The notes under the pieces were generated by a model, which was given only the letters and a program-made list of their open reading frames with translations, was not told the DNA's origin and did no database searches. From JAPLSN01 sp964482955 (lineage in GTDB: Bacteria > Spirochaetota > Spirochaetia > Treponematales > UBA12059), in NCBI GenBank assembly GCA_964482955.1, contig CAYZZW010000007.1:1-64000 (forward strand): DNA of 64,000 bases, given 5' to 3'. Shown one piece after another: positions 25,816 through 35,767 of this stretch; positions within the stretch are counted from its first letter, which is position 1; each line of letters opens with the position of its first letter. The position numbers and the translations under genes are program-made.

Positions 25816-28800
25816 ATGCTTAGAGCGACCCCGACCAGCGAACATCCCCGATCGGCCGGAGCACACGGACGGCGCCTTGCCGTGTCCGGACGGCAGTGCC
25901 GGATATCGGCGCTGCGGCTGGCCGCGCTGGTCGGGATCCTGGCCGCGAGCGGAGCGGCGGCCGGCTGGGGCCAGAGTCCCACCCGCTATCCCAGGCAGCC
26001 GAGCGGTTTCGTCGAACTGACCGCGACAACCCAAAGCTGGCTCGGCAACGCCAATACCACCGGTTCGGGCGACCTGGATCGGGTGAACGTCATCTTTTTC
26101 GAGATACCCTCGTCGGTGACCTCGGACCTGTACTTCGCGGTCAAGGATCCGGGCGCCAACGGCACCATCTTCCCCGACTACAACAATTTCGCCTCCGGCG
26201 ATCCCTCCACCACCTTCACGCTCATCGGCGGCCAGTACGCGTTGACCGGTTCGACCGCGCGCGAACGGCTGTACGCCACGACGAGCCAGGCGTACCAGGG
26301 CGATACGCTCGGTTCCATCTCGAGGACCAACGAAGTCGACGCGGGCGACGGCTGGGTGTATTTCGGCGGGGTCAATCCGGCGCTCGGCGAGCTCGTCGGC
26401 AACAAGCGCTATTTCAAGATCGTCGTAGAGGTCGGCAGCACGGCGGGATCCATCTACAAGAACGGCTACCAGGTCGACGTGTCGTATTCGGGGTCCGGCG
26501 TCCCGACCGGCGTCGCGGGCGGCTTGAGCTTCACGTACGGCGCGTGCCTCATCCTCCAGGACCGCGCCGCGGCGCCCGGATCCGCGAACTGGATGTTCTA
26601 TCCGTTCGTTCCGGATACGGCGGCGGACGCGAATTACGTCTTCTTCCACAATTACGATTTCGACGATACCGGCCTGAGTCCCAACGTCACCCTGCGCGAG
26701 CTCAAGAAGACGCAGGCGACCCTGGTTCCCGGCGCCGCGGCCGACACGCAGGCGTCTGCGTCCGGGGACAGCGCGACGATCTCGACCGGGATACAGGTCG
26801 CGAGCGCGGCCACGGAGGCGAACGGCACCTGGCGCTACGACATCTATGAAGGCAACGTCTCGATCACGGGCACGAACCTCGCGGAAGTGTGGTTCACGTT
26901 CTCGACCGACGGCACGGCGAGCGCCGACGACGCGATCGTGCGCGCCTACTCGGGGTATTACGCGCCCGCTCCCGCCGACCACGTCGGCATCTCCCCGGCG
27001 TCCCGCACCGTCATCACGGGATCGAATGCCGTTTACACCCTCCAGGTTCTCGACGCGTCCGGGAACCCCGTGCCGTACGCGCGCGCTGTCACCGTTACCG
27101 TGACGGCGCCGGCCACCATCAACGCCACCGGTCTCCAGTCGACGGTCGTCAACACCGATTCGAACGGCTATGCGTCCTTTTACGTGACGAGCGGGTCGCC
27201 GACCGTGGCGCTCGACATCACCCTCGCGACGGCCTGGGGGACCGGAACCGACGGCCAGGCGACCGTGCAGTTCGTCGACGACCCCGCCCCGACCATCGCC
27301 ATGGCGAGCCACCTCACCTATACCGAGGGTGGCGGCGATACGCTGATCCCGACCATCACCATCGCGGACTCGGGACCGCTCCCGGGAAGCATCGATGAGT
27401 CTAAGGACATCCGAATACGCTTTTCCTCGAGTCTCACCGCCGCGTTCGTCACGCCTCCGGCTCCCGTGTATGGCGGAACCGCGGGTGCGGTCCAATCCAC
27501 GATCATGGAGGGCTCCACGCTGCTGATACAACTGAGCCCAGGTTACGTGATGGGCGATCTCACCACCATCGGCAACCTCTTCATCAGTTCCGTCGGGGAC
27601 GCGCCGTCCTCGGGGCGGCTCGAGATGTCGGTGAACGGAGCGGGCGGGCCGTGGATCCCGTGCGACAAGCTCATCACCATACTTGATCCCAATCCGCCGT
27701 ACATCTGGACCGGCGCCAATTCGAGTTCGTGGAGCGATACCCTCAATTGGAACCCGAACGGCGATCCCAACTCGACGACGGCGAACGTCGTCATCCCCGT
27801 CGCGGCGAGCGGCAGGTATCCGGTGCTGGCCGCGAACAGGACCGTCAAGAACATCACGATCTATTCCGGGGCGCCCTCGCTCACCCTGGGGAACTTCAAC
27901 CTGACGATCGCCGCGGGCGGCAGCCTCCAGAACGCCGGCACCATCGTCCTGAACGGCACGGGCCGTCCGAGCGTCGGTGACGCCGATTCGGGTACCGTAC
28001 GCTACACGTCGGCCGCGGGCGGGTCCGTCGCCGATTTCGGAACGGCTGATTATTACGACCTCGAGCTCTCGCCGGCCGCCGCCGCGACGTTCACCGTCGG
28101 GAATCCGCTCACGGTGGCCAACAACCTGACCGTAGGCGCGAACGCGACGCTCGAGCTCGCGTCGAACGGCCTGTCGGTCGACGGCGTCGTATCGAACGCC
28201 GGAGTCGTACGGCTGACCGGCGTCGCGGCGCAGACGATCGCGCTCGCGAACGGCAACGATACCGATACGGGCACCTGGAACTATACGGAAGCGGCAGCGG
28301 CCGTTTCCATCCGCGATTTTTCGGGGGCCACCGATTACTGCAACCTGACCGTGAGCGGCGCCTCGGCGCTGTTCGCGACGCCCGGATCCATCGGCCTCGG
28401 GGGCAACTACGTCCAGACCGCCGGCACGGTGACGCTCGCCGGCGATTTGACCGTGGCCGGCACGAAGACCGTATCCTCTGGAACCGTTTTGGACGTGTCG
28501 ACGCACTCGGTGCTCGGGACGAACGGCTTCACGAACAACGGCACGGTGCGAATCTCGGGCGGCGGACAGACGATCGCGGGAACCAAGACGAACGGCAATC
28601 CTTCGATAGTGGAGTACTACGGCGCGGGAGCCGGCATGGCCTGGGGAGGCTCGTACCATCACCTGACGCTCGCCGGCTCGGGCACGTTCCCCGCGGGCGG
28701 CGCGATCGACGTCAACGGGAATCTGGCGCTGACGGGCGGACAGCTTTCCATGACGACCAACGACCTGACGGTGGCCGGTTCGATCACCCGCGGAACGGGG

Positions 28801-31800
28801 ACGATCAACTCGGGAGCGGCGGTCATCCTGGACGGCTCGGGCGGGCAGACCGTCGACTTCACCTCGTCGACACTTCTCGACCTCGACGTGCGGACGACGG
28901 GTACGGGCGTTTCCCTCGCCGCGAACGCCGCGATGACGCGGGATCTTTTCGTGAACGCCGCGGGGCGCAGGCTCAACAAATCGACCTTCAATCTCGACGT
29001 CGACCGCCATACGAACGCAGCGAGCGGCACGCTCGATCTCGGCGGCTCCGGCACGCTCAATGTGGGCGGCAACCTGACGCTCGGCGCGCTCCTCAACGCG
29101 GCCGGCTCGACCGTCATCCTGGACGGCGCGCTGGCGCAGGCTTTGACGCCCAACGGCCAGACCTTCGGCGACGTGCGGATTTTTGGGGCCGACGTAACGA
29201 TGGCCGGCACGGCGACTTTCGGATCGCTGTGGATCGACGCGACGAAGTCGTTCACCCTCGGGGAGGGCGCGGCCACCACGCTGACCACGTCCGGCACGGT
29301 CACCGTCGACGGCACGCTCCTATTCAATTCGACCGGCAATACGGTCAGACTGGCTCCGGCGGGCGGCACGTCGATCGCGAACAACGGCGTCATCCGGGTG
29401 GAAGGCTCGACGACCACGGTGGACATCGTGTCGCCTGGCACCGTGACGATGTCCGGCACCCAGCAGATCGACCTGAATGGCTGCGCTTTGTCGCTTTCCG
29501 GATTTTCCACCACTACCCCGCATACTCTCGAAGCCAACGACATTCTCACAATCGCCGGTCCGGTCACCTTCTCGGGCGGCTTCACGTTGAACGGAGCCTT
29601 GAGCCAGCTCAACGTCGGCGGGAGCACGCTCAACGCGACGGGCGGCCTCACAGTCACGAACGGCACGGCCACCATGGGCGGGGGCACGCTGAATGTCGGA
29701 ACCGCAGCACTTACCGTGGACGGTGGCATCCTCACGTTCTCCGCGATACCGGTATCGGTTTCCTGCGGGGCGCTCGATCTGACCTTGGGCAGCGTCAATA
29801 ACGACGCGGTCAATACGATCTCCGTCTCGGGCGATGTCGAAGTCGCGTGCGCGTTCAATACCCCGGCGAATTCCACGATTAACATGATGGGCGCCGGCAC
29901 GACCATCAACGCTTCGTCGACGATCGGTAGCCTGAACGTGTCGGGAGCCACCGCCACCGTCTCACTCTCGACGAACGACCTGTCGCTCGCCGGCTCGCTC
30001 AACGTCGCCGCTGGCAGGTCGCTCAGCGCGGTCGACGGCGCCGTATCGCGGAACATTTCGCTCGCGGGCGACTGGACGGTATCCGGTACCGGCGCTTTTG
30101 ACGCGGGAACCGGCACGGTGACCTTTACGCTCGGATCCGCGCAGAGCTTGAACGCGGGCGGAGTCGACGCGAACCACGATTTCAACAACCTGACGGTCAA
30201 CAAGTCGGCGTTAGCCGTCACGCTCGGCGCCCCGATCGCGGTCGGGGGAAAGCTGACGATTTCAAGCGGCGCGCTCGACGTGTCGGCATCCAATCACCAG
30301 ATCACCATCAGCGGCAATTGGGAAAACGCGGTCGGCGACGCGGGCTTCGAGGAGCGCGCGGGAACCGTGTTCTGCGACGGCATTACTCTGATTACCGGTG
30401 CCGAACGATTTTACGATCTTTCGATCGACGCGGCCGGCGCCGTCGGCGCGGACGGCCTCCTGACCGTGGCGAACGGCTTGTCCTGCCCGGGCAACTTTAC
30501 GTCAGGGGCCGGCGGCCTCCTTGTCCTTGGCAACGCGGATTTTACCGACGGCACGCTAAACGGCGCCTCCGCACTTGGAGTGGATCCGCTTCTCGAATTC
30601 CGCGGCAACCTGATCTTCTCCGGATCGAGCGCCGTCGACACGAACGAGGACGTCATCCTCTTCTCCGGCGGGACGACGCCGCAGACCTTCACGCCGGGCG
30701 GCAAGGCTTTCGACAAGTTGACCGTGAACAAGACCGCCGGCACCGTCGTCCAGATGAACGACAACGCGTCGGTAGCCATCTTCACCCAGACGAGCGGCAA
30801 TTTCACGATACTGGCCGGTCGACGGCTGACCGTCGACGATGTCCTGCCGACTCTGGCCGACATCGCCTTGGGCGCGGGCACCTTCACGGCCACCGGGGAG
30901 CTCGACGCGACGGACGTCGCATTCGAAGTACCGACCGGCGTCATCGTCGCGGTCGGTACTTCGGCCTTCAGGGTGGGCGCCATGACCGTGTCGGGCGGAA
31001 CCTTCACGCAAACCGGAGACAACGCCGCCGTACACAGCGCCGCGTCGCTCGACGTGAGCGCCGGCAGTTGCACGTGGGCGTCGATCACGCCGACCTGCGC
31101 GCTCGACATCCCCGGCGCGATCATCGTGTCGGGGACGGGCTCGCTCGCGTTCGGCCCCAAGACCGTCGCCGCCGGCTCGACGGTCGGCATGACCGCCGGT
31201 ACGGGTACCCTCAACTTGCGCTCTACGACCCTCAACGCCCAAGGCGCGGTCACGGTGAGCGCCGGCACTCTTTTGCTCGGCCCGACGACGGTCACCACGA
31301 CCGAAGACGACGTGACGATCACTCAGGCCGTGGTTCTCGGCACGCTCGCGGCGCACCAGGTCTCCGTCGTCACCGGAAGCACGGTCGCGGGCAACGGCGA
31401 CATCGCGTTCGGCGCGGTCGACGGCCCCGGCTACCTCACCGCAAACGCGGGCGCGTCGAGCGTGAGCTTCTCGGGCAACCTCGGCGGCACGACGGCGCTC
31501 GCCTCCGTCTCCGCCACCTCGACGAATCCGGCGGCCAATGCCATCACCATCCGATCCGTCCGCGCCGCCGGCGCGCAGCAGTGGACCGGCAACGTCACGC
31601 TCGGCGCCGACGCCGCGCTCCAGACCAGCGGTACCGCGATCACCTTCACCGGGGCGCTCGATGGCGCTTCCCGCAACCTCACCCTGAACGCGGCGATCGC
31701 CGCGGGCGTGGTCGACTTCCAGGGCGCCGTGTCCGGCCTCGGCACGGGCACGGGCGCCGCGCTCACCGTCCAGGCCGGCGTCACGGGGCAAGTCCGCTTC

Positions 31801-34800
31801 CGCTCCACGCTCGGCGGCGCCTCCGGCATCGCGGCCGCGGGCGTCCCCTTCCGCTTCGACGACGACGTGACCCTCGCGGACGGAAACGCGTCGACGACGC
31901 TCGGCGCCGTGACCATGGACGGCCTTTCGTTCTCCTGTTACGACGGCTTCGCGTCTGGCGCGATGACGCTGTCGTCCGCCGACGTGAGCGTCGACTCGAA
32001 CGGCGGCACCATGACGATCGCGTCGGTAGTCGGCGGCTCGCAGAATCTCACGCTGATCTCGGGCGCCGGAACCCTCGGCGTCACGGGGAACATCGCCGCG
32101 CTCGGCACGCTCACCCTGCAGGAGGATCTGGCTTCGTCCACCGGCACCGTCACGCTTTCCGGATCGGTTTCCGCGGCTGGCATCGTCACCTGGGCCCAGG
32201 GCTACGCCGTCACGATGACGGGCGGCTGCGCGATCGCCTCCGACGTGATCTTCGCCAACACCGGTGCGCTCTCCCTCGGCGACGCCGACGCGGACACTTT
32301 CACGTTCACCGGGGGGATGACCGCCCGCGATACGTCATCCAACGCGTTCCGGGGAACCATCGCCACGGGGGGCGCCGCGGGACAGAACCTGGCCTTCGAT
32401 GACGTGACGGTCGGCGCCGGCGTCGCCGTGGCGGCGACGTGCACGCTGGACGCTGGAGCGGCTGGCACCGTCGTCGTGGACGATACGAGCGGCGGCGGAA
32501 CGGGAACGCTTTCGGCCGCCGCGGCCAAGAGGCTGAACGTGACGGCGGCGAGCCTGACGGCAACCGCCGCGAGCATCGCGGGCGCCGGCACCATCGATCT
32601 CGGGTCGACGAATTTCTCCATAGGTACGCTGTCGTCGTCGTCGCCGGATTTCGCCCCGCTCCCCGGATATTTCGATCCAGACCCGATCGGAAACTCGGAA
32701 TCACTGCTCCGCCTGACCGGCACCCAGACGACGCACGCCATCGCGACGAACGACGTGGACTCGGGCATCGTCGAATACTACGGAACGGGCGGCACCGTGT
32801 TCGCCGCGGGCTTCCTGAACGGATCGCTCCATTACCACGATCTCCGCATCGCCGGCACGGGCACCTTCGCGCTCGGGGGGGACGTCGCGACGGCGCGCAA
32901 CGTCGTCATCGACTCGGGCATCCTGTCGCTCGGGGCGAACACGCTCGACGTGGGCGACGGCTGGTACAACACGACCGCCGGCACGACGGCCCTCGACGCG
33001 GGCACGGGCACCGTGCGCTTCCAGAAGCCTTCGGGTACCGTCTACGTGTACGGCCACAACACCTGGTGCGTCTTCCACTGCACGGTCCCTGGCGTGACCA
33101 TCCTCTTCGAGAACGCGCATGTCCAGCGGATCGTCGCGAGCGGCGTCTTCAGGGTCAGGGGCAGCGCCTGGGGGGCGGGAAGCCAGATCGATCTCAACCG
33201 CATCACGGTCTGGCCCGTCCCGCCCGCCGCTCCCGCCGACGAGCTGGACGACGATTTCTGGTCCTTCGATTTCCTGCCGGGCGCGACCTTCGACATGCGC
33301 TACGTCAACGTGTATTTCTCGAACGCGATCCTGCACCCCGTCGCCGTGCCGGCCGACGTCAACGCCGTGCCCGCCCCGTATTACTGCTACAAGTGGCTCA
33401 ACAATATCTATACGCTCTACAGCTTCACCGAGGATTCGGATTACGACGGCAAGATCGACCGGATCCGCGTCACCTGCGAGACGAGCATCAACGGGGATTT
33501 CTCCGATTTCGATGTCACCGTCGAAGGCTACGAGATCGACCGTACCAAGGCGGGTTCCACCCGCGGCTTCGAGCATGTCGGAGCGGGATACGTGTTCTAC
33601 ATCTGGCTCGTCGAAAAGACCTGGCAGGATACCGACGCCACGCCCGATTGGCGCATCGCGCGGAATACGACCCTCCGCGGCGGAACCAAGCTCGTGGGTA
33701 CGCTCCAGCGCGCCATCGCCGATCCGCTTTGGAAGTCGCCGGGCGACTGGATGGACCCGGGCGACGGCGCCTGGCCGCGTCTTTCGTACCGGCTCGCGGT
33801 TCCCTTGCATAACGAAGGCTTCGTGGCGTTCTCGGAGCCGATACGCAATTCGGGCGGGAGCTTGCCGTCGGCCGCCGAGTTGGGTTTCACCGCCGGTCCC
33901 ACGGTGGTGGTCGGAACGGCCACGGAACTCAAGGAAGCGACCGGAACGATAGCTTCGCCAAGCCTTGCGGATCTCGCCGGGGGCGCGTCCACGTTGAGCC
34001 ATGACGGCGGTCTGCGCGATATCGGGCAGGCGCCGGGGTGGGGACCGAATTACGTCAATCTCGTCGGCATCGTCGGCAATCCGACCTGGCCGCTCGATAC
34101 GGGTTACGGCGATCCATACGGCTACACGGCATCCGCGACACGTCCCGTTTTCGATGTCCAGCGCGGCGCCGACGCCACGACCCACCGCGTGTCCGACCTG
34201 CTCGTCTCGGTCGAGCCGAGCACCGTCGCCGCATCGTGGAGCGCCCTGAACCCTGCGTCGTACTTCGTATGGCCGGTGTGGGCCAAGGACTCGGCGTACT
34301 TCCCGGGCACGTCCACCGATTGGGAAACCTACACGCCCGCCGAAGCGGCGAGCCGCACGATCGGCTTCGTGCGCGCCTTCGACGGCAGCCAGTGGCTCCG
34401 CGACCAGGACTGGGTACTGCAGGCGCGCAGGCACGCGTCAGGCGCCGCGTGGACGCCGTCGATCATCTACGACTCGAACGCGCCCGACACATTCAGGAGC
34501 GCCGTGCCCGGCATCTGGCTCCCCGACTACGCGGAGACGGACTTCGCCGGGCTCGCCGCGTACCCGATGCCGATCCAGCTGGCGCCCGGTTCCTCGAACG
34601 CGGGCATCGCCACCGGTCAGGTCCCGGCGACGACGTCGAGCGGCGATCTCTTCAACTGGAAGTTCTCCGAGTCGGACCCGAAGGTGTTCAGCGTCGCGGA
34701 GTTCGAGTTCTGGTTCCGCCTGGGCGCGCTGACGGACCTCTGCGCCGGCCGTCTCGACGCGCCGTCGGGCTTCGCGGCCATGCCGGCTGACTGGTACCGC

Positions 34801-35130
34801 CGCGTGCGGCCTTTCGGTCTTGGCATCCACGACATCAAGACTCAACGCGGCGGCGTCACCATCCTCAACAACGTCATCGATCCGACGAAGGGCGAGCGGA
34901 CGCGCCTCAACTACACGGTCGAAACCGAAGGACCGGTCACGATCGCGGTATTCACCCTCGACGGCGACGTCGTGAAGTACCTGTACCGCGGCACCAGGAC
35001 CCCCGGCGACTACACCGAAACCTGGGACGGCCGAAACCTCTCCGGCGCCGTCGTGGCGCGCGGCATCTACTTCATCCGCGCCCTGGGGCCGGGCTTCGAC
35101 GAGATCCGCAAGGTGATGGTGGTCAAGTGA
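25816..35130 (+). CDS. Giant secreted repeat protein with FlgD-like C-terminal domain
   Basis: A 3104-residue exported protein, the largest gene in the window. After a long, basic N-terminus there is a hydrophobic export segment (about residues 38-54, LRLAALVGILAASGAA) and a likely cleavage before GWGQS. Residues ~60-600 contain Ig/invasin-like domains (for example AVYTLQVLDASGNPVPYA). The central ~2000 residues are short beta-strand repeats rich in G, T, N, S (patterns such as LTVAGS, GGNLTLG, and the turn DVSAS), as in beta-helix adhesins and filamentous surface proteins. The last ~90 residues (LNYTVETEGPVTIAVFTLDG to VVARGIYFIRA) are a FlgD/T9SS-type Ig domain. ATG 25816 has GAGGAG upstream, and a TATAAT box lies at 25787-25792. 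Probably a surface or secreted adhesin or matrix protein; no anchor motif was recognised. Confidence 0.8.
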   Translation: MLRATPTSEHPRSAGAHGRRLAVSGRQCRISALRLAALVGILAASGAAAGWGQSPTRYPRQPSGFVELTATTQSWLGNANTTGSGDLDRVNVIFFEIPSSVTSDLYFAVKDPGANGTIFPDYNNFASGDPSTTFTLIGGQYALTGSTARERLYATTSQAYQGDTLGSISRTNEVDAGDGWVYFGGVNPALGELVGNKRYFKIVVEVGSTAGSIYKNGYQVDVSYSGSGVPTGVAGGLSFTYGACLILQDRAAAPGSANWMFYPFVPDTAADANYVFFHNYDFDDTGLSPNVTLRELKKTQATLVPGAAADTQASASGDSATISTGIQVASAATEANGTWRYDIYEGNVSITGTNLAEVWFTFSTDGTASADDAIVRAYSGYYAPAPADHVGISPASRTVITGSNAVYTLQVLDASGNPVPYARAVTVTVTAPATINATGLQSTVVNTDSNGYASFYVTSGSPTVALDITLATAWGTGTDGQATVQFVDDPAPTIAMASHLTYTEGGGDTLIPTITIADSGPLPGSIDESKDIRIRFSSSLTAAFVTPPAPVYGGTAGAVQSTIMEGSTLLIQLSPGYVMGDLTTIGNLFISSVGDAPSSGRLEMSVNGAGGPWIPCDKLITILDPNPPYIWTGANSSSWSDTLNWNPNGDPNSTTANVVIPVAASGRYPVLAANRTVKNITIYSGAPSLTLGNFNLTIAAGGSLQNAGTIVLNGTGRPSVGDADSGTVRYTSAAGGSVADFGTADYYDLELSPAAAATFTVGNPLTVANNLTVGANATLELASNGLSVDGVVSNAGVVRLTGVAAQTIALANGNDTDTGTWNYTEAAAAVSIRDFSGATDYCNLTVSGASALFATPGSIGLGGNYVQTAGTVTLAGDLTVAGTKTVSSGTVLDVSTHSVLGTNGFTNNGTVRISGGGQTIAGTKTNGNPSIVEYYGAGAGMAWGGSYHHLTLAGSGTFPAGGAIDVNGNLALTGGQLSMTTNDLTVAGSITRGTGTINSGAAVILDGSGGQTVDFTSSTLLDLDVRTTGTGVSLAANAAMTRDLFVNAAGRRLNKSTFNLDVDRHTNAASGTLDLGGSGTLNVGGNLTLGALLNAAGSTVILDGALAQALTPNGQTFGDVRIFGADVTMAGTATFGSLWIDATKSFTLGEGAATTLTTSGTVTVDGTLLFNSTGNTVRLAPAGGTSIANNGVIRVEGSTTTVDIVSPGTVTMSGTQQIDLNGCALSLSGFSTTTPHTLEANDILTIAGPVTFSGGFTLNGALSQLNVGGSTLNATGGLTVTNGTATMGGGTLNVGTAALTVDGGILTFSAIPVSVSCGALDLTLGSVNNDAVNTISVSGDVEVACAFNTPANSTINMMGAGTTINASSTIGSLNVSGATATVSLSTNDLSLAGSLNVAAGRSLSAVDGAVSRNISLAGDWTVSGTGAFDAGTGTVTFTLGSAQSLNAGGVDANHDFNNLTVNKSALAVTLGAPIAVGGKLTISSGALDVSASNHQITISGNWENAVGDAGFEERAGTVFCDGITLITGAERFYDLSIDAAGAVGADGLLTVANGLSCPGNFTSGAGGLLVLGNADFTDGTLNGASALGVDPLLEFRGNLIFSGSSAVDTNEDVILFSGGTTPQTFTPGGKAFDKLTVNKTAGTVVQMNDNASVAIFTQTSGNFTILAGRRLTVDDVLPTLADIALGAGTFTATGELDATDVAFEVPTGVIVAVGTSAFRVGAMTVSGGTFTQTGDNAAVHSAASLDVSAGSCTWASITPTCALDIPGAIIVSGTGSLAFGPKTVAAGSTVGMTAGTGTLNLRSTTLNAQGAVTVSAGTLLLGPTTVTTTEDDVTITQAVVLGTLAAHQVSVVTGSTVAGNGDIAFGAVDGPGYLTANAGASSVSFSGNLGGTTALASVSATSTNPAANAITIRSVRAAGAQQWTGNVTLGADAALQTSGTAITFTGALDGASRNLTLNAAIAAGVVDFQGAVSGLGTGTGAALTVQAGVTGQVRFRSTLGGASGIAAAGVPFRFDDDVTLADGNASTTLGAVTMDGLSFSCYDGFASGAMTLSSADVSVDSNGGTMTIASVVGGSQNLTLISGAGTLGVTGNIAALGTLTLQEDLASSTGTVTLSGSVSAAGIVTWAQGYAVTMTGGCAIASDVIFANTGALSLGDADADTFTFTGGMTARDTSSNAFRGTIATGGAAGQNLAFDDVTVGAGVAVAATCTLDAGAAGTVVVDDTSGGGTGTLSAAAAKRLNVTAASLTATAASIAGAGTIDLGSTNFSIGTLSSSSPDFAPLPGYFDPDPIGNSESLLRLTGTQTTHAIATNDVDSGIVEYYGTGGTVFAAGFLNGSLHYHDLRIAGTGTFALGGDVATARNVVIDSGILSLGANTLDVGDGWYNTTAGTTALDAGTGTVRFQKPSGTVYVYGHNTWCVFHCTVPGVTILFENAHVQRIVASGVFRVRGSAWGAGSQIDLNRITVWPVPPAAPADELDDDFWSFDFLPGATFDMRYVNVYFSNAILHPVAVPADVNAVPAPYYCYKWLNNIYTLYSFTEDSDYDGKIDRIRVTCETSINGDFSDFDVTVEGYEIDRTKAGSTRGFEHVGAGYVFYIWLVEKTWQDTDATPDWRIARNTTLRGGTKLVGTLQRAIADPLWKSPGDWMDPGDGAWPRLSYRLAVPLHNEGFVAFSEPIRNSGGSLPSAAELGFTAGPTVVVGTATELKEATGTIASPSLADLAGGASTLSHDGGLRDIGQAPGWGPNYVNLVGIVGNPTWPLDTGYGDPYGYTASATRPVFDVQRGADATTHRVSDLLVSVEPSTVAASWSALNPASYFVWPVWAKDSAYFPGTSTDWETYTPAEAASRTIGFVRAFDGSQWLRDQDWVLQARRHASGAAWTPSIIYDSNAPDTFRSAVPGIWLPDYAETDFAGLAAYPMPIQLAPGSSNAGIATGQVPATTSSGDLFNWKFSESDPKVFSVAEFEFWFRLGALTDLCAGRLDAPSGFAAMPADWYRRVRPFGLGIHDIKTQRGGVTILNNVIDPTKGERTRLNYTVETEGPVTIAVFTLDGDVVKYLYRGTRTPGDYTETWDGRNLSGAVVARGIYFIRALGPGFDEIRKVMVVK

Positions 35131-35497
35131 CCTCGTACCGAACCTGACCGAAGGCGGGGCCGTACACATGGCCACGACAAAGGCGCGCAAGTAAGCGCAA
35201 GCTTTGTCGTGGCCATGTGTACGGCCCCGCCACCTTTCCGGCTCGGTGCCGTCAATGACCGCCAACACCTCTTGGAACGGGCTATATGGCGGTAGAATAA
35301 GTCACGACAAAGGCGCGCAAGTAAGCGCAAGCTTTGTCGTAGCCATGTGTACGGTCCCGCCACCTTTCAGTTCCGCCCGATCGATGACCGCCAACACCTC
35401 TTGGAACGGGCTAGATAGCGGCAGAATGGGCCGCGACAATTTCGGATCGTGCAATATGAAAGCGAAGCCCGCCGCGCTTCACTGGCCACGTGAGATA
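35131..35497. repeat. 130-bp tandem units carrying a perfect 30-bp palindrome
   Basis: Just after the giant gene there is a perfect 30-bp inverted repeat (35153-35182 with 35202-35231) around a 19-base apex that contains GCGCAAGTAAGCGCAAG-type sequence. About 130 bases on, a second copy (about 35289-35351) keeps the right arm but has a decayed left arm, and a third partial copy follows to about 35440. The stem is also a plausible terminator for the giant gene. No gene is seen. Confidence 0.85.
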
Positions 35498-35667
35498 GTG
35501 CGGCGCTACTGGGGTTAGGTGGCGCAAGTTTATTGAAGCGGATGAAACCGGCCGGGTGGGGCATAGCATTACCCACGACGAATATTGCGAGTACTCTCGC
35601 CTATTCGTCGCGGGTAATGCTATGCCCCGGACCCCGGCTCATCAGGTACAACAACCGTCCGCCGCAC
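35498..35667. repeat. Nested palindromic element, copy 2
   Basis: Outer ends GTGCGGCG (35498-35505) and CGCCGCAC (35660-35667). Inner stem of 27 bp with one mismatch (35558-35584 with 35602-35628), reading GGGGCATAGCATTACCC on the left. Apex 35585-35601 contains GCGAG-TACT-CTCGC. Confidence 0.85.
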
Positions 35668-35730
35668 CTTTCCGAAGAGGTCCCGCGATTTCACGGCGAT
35701 TCATGAAGCGCGACCCGCGAAGCGCCGTTC

Positions 35731-35760
35731 TTGACCGGGATTCATGCCCGCCGATATACT
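35731..35760 (+). promoter_or_regulatory. Predicted promoter of the glycolipid cassette
   Basis: TTGACC (35731-35736), 18-bp spacer, TATACT (35755-35760). The preferred ATG at 35768 is eight bases after the -10 box, so the transcript would start at or next to the start codon. An in-frame ATG at 35744 lies inside the spacer and is therefore excluded. Confidence 0.6.
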
Positions 35761-35767
35761 CGCCGCC

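Noticed and set aside
25729..29010. A 1093-codon minus-strand open frame inside the giant gene
   Set aside because: It mirrors the plus-strand repeat codons and shows no recognisable domain or start signal; the plus frame has a signal peptide and folded-domain signatures.
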